Below, piece by piece: positions 51,638 to 59,666 of a stretch of DNA of 64,000 nucleotides (position 1 is the first letter of the stretch; each line of letters begins with the position of its first letter). The notes under the pieces were generated by a model. The model did not search any database and was not told the DNA's origin. It was given only the letters and a program-made list of their open reading frames with translations. Source of the stretch: JANNPJ01 sp965200525 (GTDB lineage: Bacteria; Actinomycetota; Actinomycetes; Actinomycetales; Kineosporiaceae); assembly GCA_965200525.1 (NCBI GenBank), contig OZ241368.1, forward strand, positions 4,092,001-4,156,000. Reading direction: 5' to 3'. Position numbers and translations under genes: made by a program.

Positions 51638-52170
51638 TGATCGAGATCAGCCGGACCGACCAGCACGAACCCGTCAGCGACGCCGACCTCGATGCCGTCC
51701 GCCGCGAGCTCGGCCGCCCGCCGCGGGGGGTGGTGGGCATCGCCCATCGCTGCCCCTGCGGCCAGCCGGACGTCGTGCGGACCGCTCCGCGGCTCGACGA
51801 CGGCACGCCGTTCCCCACGATGTACTACCTGACCTGCCCGAAGGCGGCCGGGGCGATCGGCACCCTGGAGGCGCAGGGCGTGATGCGGGAGATGACCGCC
51901 CGGCTGGCCTCCGACCCGGAGCTGGCCGAGGGCTACCGGCGGGCCCACGCGGACTACCTGCGTCGCCGGGCCGAGCTCGGCTCGGTGCCGGAGATCGACG
52001 GCGTCTCGGCCGGCGGCATGCCCGATCGGGTGAAGTGCCTGCATGTGCTGGCCGCCCATGCGCTGGCCGCCGGGCCCGGCGTCAACCCGCTGGGCGACGA
52101 GGTGCTGGCCGCCCTGCCCGACTGGTGGGCCAAGGGCCCCTGCGGGGTCGTGGCCGGGGAGGCGTCATGA
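51634..52170 (+). CDS. DUF501 family protein
   Basis: A 178-residue conserved actinobacterial protein of unknown function. Family stretches: GIAHRCPCGQPDVVRT, PFPTMYYLTCPKAAGAIGTLEAQGVM and DRVKCLHVLAAHALAAGPGVNP. Several Cys and His residues are suggestive of metal binding. The ATG at 51634 overlaps the divIC stop, and the gene's own stop overlaps ppx. The position between divIC and ppx is conserved (Rv1025 in M. tuberculosis). Confidence 0.9.
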   Translation: MMIEISRTDQHEPVSDADLDAVRRELGRPPRGVVGIAHRCPCGQPDVVRTAPRLDDGTPFPTMYYLTCPKAAGAIGTLEAQGVMREMTARLASDPELAEGYRRAHADYLRRRAELGSVPEIDGVSAGGMPDRVKCLHVLAAHALAAGPGVNPLGDEVLAALPDWWAKGPCGVVAGEAS

Positions 52171-53120
52171 CCAGGGTGGCCGCGATCGACTGCGGCACCA
52201 ACTCGATCCGGCTGCTGATCGCCGATCTCGACCCGGCCGCCGGCACCCTGGTCGACGTCGACCGGCGGATGGAGGTGGTCCGGCTCGGTCAGGGGGTCGA
52301 CCGGACCGGTGAGATCGCCCCCGAGGCCCTGGCCCGCACCCTCGAGGCCACCGCCGGCTACGCGCGGCTCTGCCAGGACGCCGGAGTCGGCGCTGTCCGG
52401 TTCGTGGCCACCTCGGCCGCCCGGGACGCGCGCAACGCGGCCGAGTTCGTGGCCGGCGTCCGGGAGATCCTGAACGTCGAGCCGGAGGTGATCCCCGGTT
52501 CCGAGGAGGCCGCGCTCTCTTTCGCCGGTGCCACCGGGGACCTCGCCGCGAACCACGAATCACCCTTTCTGGTGGTCGATCTCGGTGGCGGTTCGACCGA
52601 GGTGGTGCTGGGGGAGTCCGGTGCGGTCGAGGCGGCCCTGTCGGTCGACATCGGCTGCGTGCGGCTGACCGAGCGCTTCCTGCACAGCGACCCGCCGACC
52701 GCGGCCGAGCTGGCGGCGGCGGCGACGGCCGTCGATGCCGCCCTGAACCGGGTGGCCGAGCAGGTGCCGCTGGCCTTGGCCCGGACCCTGGTCGGGGTGG
52801 CCGGCACGGTGACCACGATCACCGCCCATGCCCTCGGCCTGCCCGGCTACGACCCGGCCCGGATCCACGCGGCGGTGCTCCCGGTGGCCGACGTGCTGGC
52901 CGCCTGCGACGACCTGATCGCGATGCCGCGGGCCGAGCGGGCGGCGCTGCCGTTCATGCACCCGGGCCGGGTCGACGTGATCGGAGCCGGCGCCCTGATC
53001 TGGCGCCGGCTGGTCGAGCGGGTGGCCGCGCTGGCTCCGGTCACCTCGGTCGTGACCAGCGAGAAGGATATTCTGGACGGTATCGCCTGGAGCCTGGTCG
53101 GCTCGACTACCGTGGAGTAA
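52167..53120 (+). CDS. Ppx/GppA family exopolyphosphatase
   Basis: A 317-residue actin/HSP70-fold phosphatase acting on polyphosphate or pppGpp. Motifs: AIDCGTNSIRLLIADL (phosphate 1), ATSAARDARNA, and VVDLGGGSTEVVLG (phosphate 2). It is the short, two-domain form, as in M. tuberculosis Rv1026 (PPX2), lacking the C-terminal HD-like domain of E. coli Ppx. ATGA overlap with DUF501. End of the conserved eno-divIC-DUF501-ppx block. Confidence 0.92.
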   Translation: MTRVAAIDCGTNSIRLLIADLDPAAGTLVDVDRRMEVVRLGQGVDRTGEIAPEALARTLEATAGYARLCQDAGVGAVRFVATSAARDARNAAEFVAGVREILNVEPEVIPGSEEAALSFAGATGDLAANHESPFLVVDLGGGSTEVVLGESGAVEAALSVDIGCVRLTERFLHSDPPTAAELAAAATAVDAALNRVAEQVPLALARTLVGVAGTVTTITAHALGLPGYDPARIHAAVLPVADVLAACDDLIAMPRAERAALPFMHPGRVDVIGAGALIWRRLVERVAALAPVTSVVTSEKDILDGIAWSLVGSTTVE

Positions 53121-53153
53121 CGTCGAGCGCACCCGCTTGAACGGAGGCCGATG

Positions 53154-54854
53154 ATGGCCGGCGATGCTGCCCGTGACGCTGTCGACGACGCTGACGTGAT
53201 CGTGATCGGCTCCGGGTTCGGTGGCAGCGTCGCGGCCCTGCGGCTGGCCGAAAAGGGTTACTCGGTGCTGGTTCTGGAGTCCGGCCGGCGGTTCGCGGAC
53301 GACGAGTTCGCGCGCACCTCCTGGCGGTTGCCCCGGTACGTCTGGGCGCCCCGGCTGCGGCTGTTCGGCATTCAGCGGATCCACCTGCTCAAGGACGTCC
53401 TGGTGCTGGCCGGAGCCGGGGTCGGCGGGGGCTCGCTGGTCTACGCCAACACCCTGTACCGACCCCCACCGGCCTTTTTCGAGGACAGCCAGTGGGCCGG
53501 GATCACTGACTGGGCCGGTGAACTCGACCCGCACTACGAACAGGCGAGCCGGATGCTGGGCGTGGTCACCAACCCGACCCACACCCCGGCCGATGTCGTG
53601 ATCAAGGCCGTGGCCGAGCGGATGGGGGTGGGCCACACCTTTCACCCGACGCCGGTCGGGGTCTACTTCAACCGGCCCGGTGAGGACGACGCCGACCCGT
53701 TCTTCGGTGGCGCCGGCCCCCGCCGGACCGGCTGCACCGAGTGCGGCGGCTGCATGACCGGTTGCCGGGTCGGAGCCAAGAACACCCTGGTCAAGAACTA
53801 CCTGTACCTGGCCGAGAAGGCCGGGGTGCGGGTCGAGCCGCTGACCACCGTGACCGGCCTGACCCCGGTGCCGGGCGGCGGCTGGCAGGTCGAGACCCAG
53901 CGGACCGGAGCCTGGTTCGGCCGGGGCCGGCGCACTCGGCGGGCCGGGCAGGTGGTGCTGGCCGCGGGCACCTGGGGCACCCAGAACCTGCTGCACCGGA
54001 TGCGGGACGCGGGCCGGCTGCCGGGCCTGTCGCCGGCCCTGGGGGAGCGGACCCGGACGAATTCCGAGGCGATCATCGGCAGCTCGCGCGCCCGCCTCGA
54101 CCCCGGGGTCGACTACAGCGCCGGGACGGCGATCACGTCGTCCTTCCATCCGGACCCGAACACCCACATCGAGCCGGTCCGGTACGGGCGGGGCAGCAAC
54201 GCGATGGGCCTGCTGCAGACCGTGGCCACCGAGGGCGACAGCGAGATCTCCCGGTGGCGGCAGGTTCTCGGCACGTTCCGCCGCTCGCCGGGCACGCTGG
54301 CCCTGCTCAACCTGCGACGCTGGAGCCAGCGCACGGTGATCCTGCTGGTGATGCAGAGCCTGGACAACTCGCTGACCACCTTTCTCACCCGAAACCGGTT
54401 CGGCCTGCGCGTACTGACCTCTAAACAGGGCCACGGTGAACCGAATCCGACCTTCATCCGGGCCGGCTACGAGGCCAACCAGCTGGTCGCCGAGCAGATC
54501 GGCGGCCTGGCCGGCAGCACCTGGAACGAGATGCTCGGGGTGCCCCTGACCGCCCACTTCATCGGCGGCTGCCCGATCAGCGCGGACGCCGCGACCGGCG
54601 TCGTCGACCCGTACCACCGGGCTCACGGCTGCCCGGGCCTGCACATCGTGGACGGCTCGGCGATCTCGGCCAACCTCGGGGTGAATCCGGCGCTGACCAT
54701 CACCGCCCAGGCCGAGCGGGCCTTCGCGCACTGGCCCAATCGCGGTGAGCCGGACCTTCGTCCGGAGCTGGGCCGGCCCTATCGCCGCACGGCGGTCGTG
54801 CCGCCCCATGCTCCCGTTGTCCCGTCGAGCGCTCCGGCCGCGCTCCGGGCCTGA
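53154..54854 (+). CDS. GMC-family FAD oxidoreductase (cholesterol-oxidase-like)
   Basis: A 566-residue flavoenzyme. The FAD site is VIGSGFGGSVAALRLAEKGY (about 15-34), with GVGGGSLVYANTLYRPPP next. The C-terminal GGCPISADAATGVVD and NLGVNPALTITAQAERAF are like mycobacterial ChoD (Rv3409c) and other sterol/alcohol oxidases. A Cys cluster C194-xx-C197-xx-C200-xxx-C204 is present. GGAGG lies 6 nt before the second of two adjacent ATGs, so 53154 is preferred over 53151. It follows ppx by 33 bp. No signal peptide. Confidence 0.88.
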   Translation: MAGDAARDAVDDADVIVIGSGFGGSVAALRLAEKGYSVLVLESGRRFADDEFARTSWRLPRYVWAPRLRLFGIQRIHLLKDVLVLAGAGVGGGSLVYANTLYRPPPAFFEDSQWAGITDWAGELDPHYEQASRMLGVVTNPTHTPADVVIKAVAERMGVGHTFHPTPVGVYFNRPGEDDADPFFGGAGPRRTGCTECGGCMTGCRVGAKNTLVKNYLYLAEKAGVRVEPLTTVTGLTPVPGGGWQVETQRTGAWFGRGRRTRRAGQVVLAAGTWGTQNLLHRMRDAGRLPGLSPALGERTRTNSEAIIGSSRARLDPGVDYSAGTAITSSFHPDPNTHIEPVRYGRGSNAMGLLQTVATEGDSEISRWRQVLGTFRRSPGTLALLNLRRWSQRTVILLVMQSLDNSLTTFLTRNRFGLRVLTSKQGHGEPNPTFIRAGYEANQLVAEQIGGLAGSTWNEMLGVPLTAHFIGGCPISADAATGVVDPYHRAHGCPGLHIVDGSAISANLGVNPALTITAQAERAFAHWPNRGEPDLRPELGRPYRRTAVVPPHAPVVPSSAPAALRA

Positions 54855-54997
54855 GCCCGCCGTACCCGCCGGCACGCAGAACCGGGTCGATCGCGCCCCG
54901 ACGCCGGTCGAGGCCCACTTCTGCGTGCCCGGGTGGCCTCCCTATCCACTACCGCGCAATGTGTACTACTGTGCAGGAGCGAACACTGGAGGACGGA

Positions 54998-55336
54998 ATG
55001 GACACCACGCAGCTCCTCAAGGGGGTGCTCGACCTGGCCGTGCTGGCCGTGGTCGCCGAGGAGGACGGCTACGGCTACCAGGTGCTCCGCCGCCTCCGGG
55101 CGGCCGGGCTGGAGGACGTCGGCGACGCCTCGGTCTACGGCACGCTCCGCCGGCTGTACGCCGCCGGGGCGCTGACCTCGTACGTCGTGCCCTCGGACGA
55201 GGGACCGCACCGCAAGTACTACGGCATCAACGCCCACGGCCGAACCACGCTGGAGGCCCAGACCAAGACCTGGGCCGGCTTCGCGGACACGATGAACGGC
55301 CTGCTCGGCGCCCGGACCATGAAGGAGAACCGATGA
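54998..55336 (+). CDS. PadR-family transcriptional regulator
   Basis: A 112-residue winged-helix regulator: MDTTQLLKGVLDLAVLAVVAEEDGYGYQ at the start is the PadR signature (key part LKGVLDLAVLAVV), with SVYGTLRRLYAAG in the recognition helix. GGAGGACGGA precedes the ATG at 54998, which decides the start. It overlaps the membrane protein downstream (ATGA); PadR regulators are commonly paired with such HAAS/DUF1700-type membrane proteins and repress their own operon. Confidence 0.93.
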   Translation: MDTTQLLKGVLDLAVLAVVAEEDGYGYQVLRRLRAAGLEDVGDASVYGTLRRLYAAGALTSYVVPSDEGPHRKYYGINAHGRTTLEAQTKTWAGFADTMNGLLGARTMKENR

Positions 55337-56481
55337 ACAGCCCGGCGCCGACCCAGCCGCTGAGTCCTTCCGGAGGGGAAGGGGCTCAGCCGCAGATCGC
55401 CGCCTTCGTGCGGGCGGTCCGGGCTCAGCTCGACGACCTGTCCGCCGACGAGGTCACCGAGCTCACCGGTGGCCTCGAGGCCGACCTCACCGATGCGCTG
55501 GCCGAGGAGGGGGCGTCGCCGGCCGAGCGGTACGGCGACCCGGCCGAGTACGCCCGCGAACTGCGCACCGCGGCCGGCCTGCCGGCTCGAGGCGAGGATC
55601 GCCAGGCCGAGCGACGTCGCCGACTGCACCGGGTGCTCTTCGGCCCGGACTGGCTGGTGCAGCCGGGCCGGCAGGCCTACGGCCGCGGGTTGCGGGCCCT
55701 GGAGGAGCAGCCCTGGTGGCCGGCGGCGCGGGACTTCCTGGTCGTGCTGCGACCGGTCTGGTGGGTGTTGCGGGCCTGGATCGCGGTCCAGGTGCTGGGC
55801 CAGTACTGGGGCCAGCGCGGCCTGCTGGCCGGCGGGGTGCTCGGCGTGCTGTTCCTGCTGGCCGCCGTGATCGCCAGCGTCGAGCTGGGACGGCGCGCGA
55901 GCCGGCTGAACGAGTGGCAGACCAACCTGATGGTGGTCGGCAATGTGCTGGCCGCCCTGGTGTTCCTGCCGGTGGCGGTGCAGTCGGTGCACACCGAGTA
56001 CTACTCGAACAACAACTACTCGTCGGCGCCGGCCGGGCTGAGCAACGGAGACACCCAGATCAGCAACGTGTTCCCGTACGACTCGGAAGGCCGGCCGCTG
56101 ACCGGCGTCCAGCTCTACGACCAGGACGGCAGCCCGCTCACCGTCTCGGAGGACAACCGCACCCGCAGCACCGACTCGGGCGATCAGTTCCAGATGCTGC
56201 CGGGCTCGCCGGCCGGCTCGGCCCCGCGGTGGAACGCCTTCCCGATGCAGCAGCGCCGGATCGACCCGGACACCGGCGAGGCGACCGGCCCGATCCAGCC
56301 GGCCGAGCTGCCGCTGACCGGGGTGCCACCGCTGCTGGCCTCGCCCACGCCTACCGTGACGCCGAGCCAGACGCCGTCGGCGGCGCCCAGTGCGAGTGTG
56401 AGCGCCGGCGCGGGTGCCGGCCCGACGGCGAGTGAGGCACCGAGCGCGACTCCTACACCGGCAGCGACGAAGAAGAAGTGA
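55333..56481 (+). CDS. PadR-partner membrane protein with HAAS-like domain
   Basis: A 382-residue protein. Residues 22-85 (FVRAVRAQLDDLSADEVTELTGGLEADLTD) resemble the HAAS signalling domain usually found beside PadR regulators. Three membrane helices lie at about 134-155, 164-185 and 198-217. An extracellular part follows (Tyr/Asn/Ser-rich), ending in an Ala/Pro/Thr/Ser-rich low-complexity tail and KKK. Overlaps padR at its start; its end overlaps the convergent fdhD by 29 bp. Function unknown; a membrane-stress or envelope role with PadR is plausible. Confidence 0.75.
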   Translation: MNSPAPTQPLSPSGGEGAQPQIAAFVRAVRAQLDDLSADEVTELTGGLEADLTDALAEEGASPAERYGDPAEYARELRTAAGLPARGEDRQAERRRRLHRVLFGPDWLVQPGRQAYGRGLRALEEQPWWPAARDFLVVLRPVWWVLRAWIAVQVLGQYWGQRGLLAGGVLGVLFLLAAVIASVELGRRASRLNEWQTNLMVVGNVLAALVFLPVAVQSVHTEYYSNNNYSSAPAGLSNGDTQISNVFPYDSEGRPLTGVQLYDQDGSPLTVSEDNRTRSTDSGDQFQMLPGSPAGSAPRWNAFPMQQRRIDPDTGEATGPIQPAELPLTGVPPLLASPTPTVTPSQTPSAAPSASVSAGAGAGPTASEAPSATPTPAATKKK

Positions 56482-57289
56482 GTCGCGGCTCGACCAGCAC
56501 CCGCTCCGGTCCGGCGTAGACGTTCATCGAGTCGCCCCGCACGAACCCGATCAACGTGAGCCCGGCCTCGCGGGCCAGATCGACCGCGAGCGTGGACGGC
56601 GCCGACACGGCCGACAGCACCGGGATGCCGGCCATCGCCGCCTTCTGGGTGAGCTCGAACGACGCCCGGCCGCTGACCTGAAGCACCAGGTCGGCGGCCG
56701 GCAGCAGGCCGGCCTGCAGGGCCCAGCCGACCACCTTGTCGACGGCGTTGTGCCGCCCGACGTCCTCCCGCACGCACAGCGGCTCGCCGGTGGCCGTGAA
56801 CAGCCCGGCCGCGTGCAGACCACCGGTCCGGGCGAAGGCCCGTTGCGCCGTCCGCAGGGCATCGGGCAGCCCGGAGATCACCTCGGCCGGGACCACCGGC
56901 CCGGCCGCCGGAGCCGGGCCCCGGCGGGCCAGCACCTCGTCGATGGTGTCGCTGCCGCAGACCCCGCAGGCGCTGCTGGTGGCCCCGAGCCGGGCCTTGG
57001 GCGGCGCGATGCCCGGCGCCAGCCGCAGCTGGACCGTGTCGACGTCGCAACTCGTGGCCCCGAGCACGTCGCCCGGCTCGCGGACCACTCCCTCGGCGAC
57101 CAGCCAGCCCAGGGCCAGCTCCAGGTCGTGGCCGGGGGTGCGCATCGTGGTGGCCACGGTGTCGGCGCCGACCTTAAGGGTCAGCGGGGCCTCGACCGCG
57201 AGCTGGTCCGGCTGTTCGGTGGCGACGGCGGCCTCGGTGCCGGCCCCGCGCACCCGCAGCACCCGGCGACGATCCACAAGATGACCCAT
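56453..57289 (-). CDS. fdhD: FdhD sulfurtransferase for formate dehydrogenase
   Basis: A 278-residue protein that passes sulfur from IscS to the molybdenum cofactor of formate dehydrogenase. The persulfide-carrying pair is CGVC (Cys108, Cys111). C-terminal motifs CVREDVGRHNAVDKVVG, VSGRASFEL and RGDSMNVYAGPERV are characteristic. No formate dehydrogenase gene is in the window. TACCCT lies exactly 6 nt before the ATG on this strand, predicting a leaderless mRNA. It diverges from the tRNA at 57352. Confidence 0.95.
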   Translation of the reverse strand: MGHLVDRRRVLRVRGAGTEAAVATEQPDQLAVEAPLTLKVGADTVATTMRTPGHDLELALGWLVAEGVVREPGDVLGATSCDVDTVQLRLAPGIAPPKARLGATSSACGVCGSDTIDEVLARRGPAPAAGPVVPAEVISGLPDALRTAQRAFARTGGLHAAGLFTATGEPLCVREDVGRHNAVDKVVGWALQAGLLPAADLVLQVSGRASFELTQKAAMAGIPVLSAVSAPSTLAVDLAREAGLTLIGFVRGDSMNVYAGPERVLVEPRLTSSSSLPV

Positions 57290-57295
57290 GGCTTC

Positions 57296-57301
57296 AGGGT
57301 A
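57296..57301 (-). promoter_or_regulatory. -10 hexamer of fdhD
   Basis: TACCCT on the minus strand ends 6 nt before the fdhD ATG; no ribosome-binding site is present. Confidence 0.45.
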
Positions 57302-57313
57302 TGCCGGGGCGCT

Positions 57314-57319
57314 TAACCT
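57314..57319 (+). promoter_or_regulatory. -10 hexamer upstream of the UAA tRNA
   Basis: TAACCT lies about 33 nt before the tRNA 5' end, a normal distance for a short precursor leader. It is almost back-to-back with the fdhD promoter. Confidence 0.35.
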
Positions 57320-57351
57320 GGAACCATGAGAGTGCCGGGTCGCCCCGGCAG

Positions 57352-57424
57352 GCCCTCGTAGCCCAACGGCAGAGGCAGGCGCCTTAAAAGCGCCCGAGTA
57401 CGGGTTCGAGTCCCGTCGGGGGCA
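57352..57424 (+). tRNA. Class I tRNA with UAA anticodon (Leu by codon; identity uncertain)
   Basis: A canonical 73-nt cloverleaf. Acceptor GCCCTCG (57352-57358) pairs with CGGGGGC (one G-U); anticodon stem GGCGC/GCGCC (78-82 and 90-94) is perfect; the loop CTTAAAA has TAA at 57385-57387; the variable loop is only CGAGT; T-arm ACGGG/CCCGT around TTCGAGT; discriminator A; no encoded CCA. The anticodon reads UUA (Leu), yet tRNA-Leu normally has a long variable arm (class II). The structure shows no defect, so it is unlikely to be a decayed gene. Whether LeuRS charges it cannot be told from sequence. Confidence 0.85.
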
Positions 57425-57437
57425 CCTTCAGGGCCGG

Positions 57438-57875
57438 TCAGAGCCGGCGGAAGTCGAGGCCGGCGGCCAGGCGCCGCTGCAGCAGTTCGGCCAGTGACAT
57501 GGACTCGCCGTCCCGGGCGCCGCGCCCCACGGCCAACGGCGGTGGGGACGGCGCGACCTGCACCCCGCGCACCCGGGCGGCCAGCCCGGCGACGGCCACC
57601 AGCACGTAGTACTCGCCCTCCTCGCTGATCGCCAGGGGGCCGGTCGGCTGCAGGTACCAGCCCCGCACCGGCGTCCGGTAGGTGGTCGTGCCGCTGTAGG
57701 ACCGGGCCCGCAGCGGTTCGGCCGTCAGCCCCTGCTCGCGGGCCCGGCGGACGAAGTCGGCCACCAAGGGGCGGGCCCGCTCGGCCTCGGCCGCCTCGGC
57801 CCGTTGCTGGGCCCGGGCATGTACCTCGAACGCCTCGCGTCGCGAAGCGCGCCACTCCTCGCCGTCCGCCGTCAT
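57438..57875 (-). CDS. Conserved hypothetical protein
   Basis: A 145-residue protein with no domain I recognise. The first 50 residues are a charged helix (HARAQQRAEAAEAERARPLVADFVRRA). The middle holds RSYSGTTTYRTPVRGWYLQP and EEGEYYVLVAVAG, suggesting a small beta-rich fold. The C terminus has the helix SMSLAELLQRRLAAG. Codon use matches neighbours, and the frame is clean, so it looks like a real gene. Similar proteins seem to exist in other actinobacteria from memory. Confidence 0.7.
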   Translation of the reverse strand: MTADGEEWRASRREAFEVHARAQQRAEAAEAERARPLVADFVRRAREQGLTAEPLRARSYSGTTTYRTPVRGWYLQPTGPLAISEEGEYYVLVAVAGLAARVRGVQVAPSPPPLAVGRGARDGESMSLAELLQRRLAAGLDFRRL

Positions 57876-58152
57876 GCCTTGAACATACCTCGTCGGTGAT
57901 CGATTGGGATATTGCGATCAAGGTATTGTCAATAGCATTCTGTTCCGGAACCGTCCGGTTGAAAGAAACTTTTGAGAAACGCTGAAGGTATGCATTCCTG
58001 TGAGTCCTGGTTCGCCGGGATTCTCGGCGCCGAAGGTCTTGTCACGCGACGGTAACCCGAAGTAGCTTGGCCGAGGTGCCGGGGGATTTGTCGTTAATAA
58101 GACTTCGCGCGGCATCTGTCCCATCCTTTTCAGGTCGAGTTCGGAGGCAATC

Positions 58153-58476
58153 TTGCGAGGAATGAAAAAGGTTTTCCAGGTCGCGGTGGTCTGTGCGTTG
58201 ATCGCGCCCGCAGGGGTGATGATCAGCGAGTCGTCGGCCTCGGCGTCCGGGTGCTCGGGCTCCTACGGCGACTCCGGCCGGTCCTACACCTCGGGTCCGT
58301 GCACCGGATACCCGTCGTACTTCCACCAGAAGGCCAAGGCCACCTGCTCGCCGATGGGCAGCGGTTCGTCGTACACCACGTACGGGCCGCTGACCACGAT
58401 CTCCGGCAAGTCCAAGGCGCTGTGCCAGTCGGGCTACTACGCCCACGGCGGCACCGCGGTCGTCTACGACAACTGA
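58153..58476 (+). CDS. Small secreted cysteine-containing protein
   Basis: A 107-residue exported protein: signal peptide about 1-32 (KKVFQVAVVCALIAP core, ending SASA), mature part of about 75 residues rich in Gly, Ser and Tyr with four Cys (34, 50, 65, 91), enough for two disulfides. GGAGG lies 5 nt before the TTG at 58153; ATG at 58162 is an alternative. No family recognised. The 277-bp upstream region is less GC-rich than the rest of the window, hinting at a regulated or recently acquired gene. Confidence 0.7.
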   Translation: MRGMKKVFQVAVVCALIAPAGVMISESSASASGCSGSYGDSGRSYTSGPCTGYPSYFHQKAKATCSPMGSGSSYTTYGPLTTISGKSKALCQSGYYAHGGTAVVYDN

Positions 58477-58618
58477 GCCGGCCGTGACCGGGTAACACCC
58501 GAGGTCTCACATCAGGGGGCGGCGACGGCCGCGCCGTCCCCGCGCCGAGAAGCGCATCAGTCCGGTGATTGCCGGTGGGTAAGAATGACAATTGTAGAAC
58601 GACAGATTCTGAGATCGA

Positions 58619-59584
58619 TCATTCAGACCGTCGGGGGCGGGTGATTTCAATCAATGCCCGAGTCACTGCTTGTGTGGCCGGGCCGGGCGTCAGCTCGCTC
58701 CGCGCGCTGACGCTGACTCGCCGGGGCGCGTGCTGGGGCAGTTCAATACTGCGGACCTGAGAATCCCGGGCGGCCTCCAGGGCCAGTGCGGGCAACAGGG
58801 CCACCCCGAGGCCGGCGGCCACCAGCGTCTGGGTGACGACGTAGTCGTCCGTGCTGTGCCGGATGTCGGGTACGAAGCCCCGCGCTGCCGCCGCGGTCAG
58901 CAGGTGCGTGCGGCATCGCGGGCAGCCGGCGATCCAGCGCTGATCGGCGGCGTCACCCAGGTCGGCGTCGTCCGGGTCGGCGTCGGAGCTGGTGCCGAGC
59001 GGATGCCCGGCCGGGACCACGAGCAGCATCCGGTCGTCGAACAGCGCCGTCGCGGCCGGGCGATCGGCCGGCCCGGGCAGGTTGTCGTAGTCGAATGTGA
59101 CGGCCAGGTCGGCCTCGGCCCGGGCCAGCAGGTCGAGGGCCTGCTCTGGCTCGGCCTCGGTCAGGCGCACGTCCAGCCCCGGGGCGCGCTCGCCCAGCAG
59201 GGCGATGGCGGCCGGTACGAACGTGGCGCAGCCCGACGGGAACGCGGCCAGGCGCACCCGGCCGGCCCGCAGGTCGCGCAGTGCGCTCAGCTCGGCCCGG
59301 GCCGCCCGTAGCCGGGTCAGGAGCGCCTCGGCGTGCCCGGCCAGCGACCGGCCGGCCTCGGTGAGGGTGACGCCACGGGAGTTGCGGACCACCAGGGCAC
59401 AGCCGGCCTCCCGCTCCAGGTGTTTCACGTGCTGGGCGACCGCCTGCTGGGTCCAGCCCAGGACGGCCGCCGCGCCGGCCAGCGATCCGCTGCGGGCCAC
59501 CTCGGCGAAGACCAGCATCCGGCGAGGGTCGAGCAGGTCGCGTTCGTCGTCCGGCCCGGGCTCGATGACGTCGTCATGGCTCAT
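58619..59584 (-). CDS. LysR-family transcriptional regulator
   Basis: A 321-residue regulator: N-terminal HTH (about 20-80; LVFAEVARSGSLAGAAAVLGWTQQAVAQHVKHLE, key part SLAGAAAVLGWTQQAVAQ) and C-terminal substrate-binding domain (about 105-310). It diverges from the class V aminotransferase gene, with 82 bp between the start codons, so it probably controls that gene. Co-inducer unknown. Confidence 0.92.
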   Translation of the reverse strand: MSHDDVIEPGPDDERDLLDPRRMLVFAEVARSGSLAGAAAVLGWTQQAVAQHVKHLEREAGCALVVRNSRGVTLTEAGRSLAGHAEALLTRLRAARAELSALRDLRAGRVRLAAFPSGCATFVPAAIALLGERAPGLDVRLTEAEPEQALDLLARAEADLAVTFDYDNLPGPADRPAATALFDDRMLLVVPAGHPLGTSSDADPDDADLGDAADQRWIAGCPRCRTHLLTAAAARGFVPDIRHSTDDYVVTQTLVAAGLGVALLPALALEAARDSQVRSIELPQHAPRRVSVSARSELTPGPATQAVTRALIEITRPRRSE

Positions 59585-59666
59585 ACCTCAAACCCAAGCA
59601 CAGCTTGGGTCTGGTGGCTGAGAGGTCGCACTTCCACACAGGCCCAGGACGGGTCAGGCTGAGAGC

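Noticed and set aside
57352..57424. Streptomyces-like developmental control by a single rare UUA tRNA
   Set aside because: TTA codons occur in housekeeping genes such as rsmA and ispE, so UUA reading cannot be restricted to development here.
58153..58476. Lactococcin 972-type bacteriocin
   Set aside because: The size fits and the C-terminal region has a faint resemblance, but the family motifs and the usual immunity transporter are missing.
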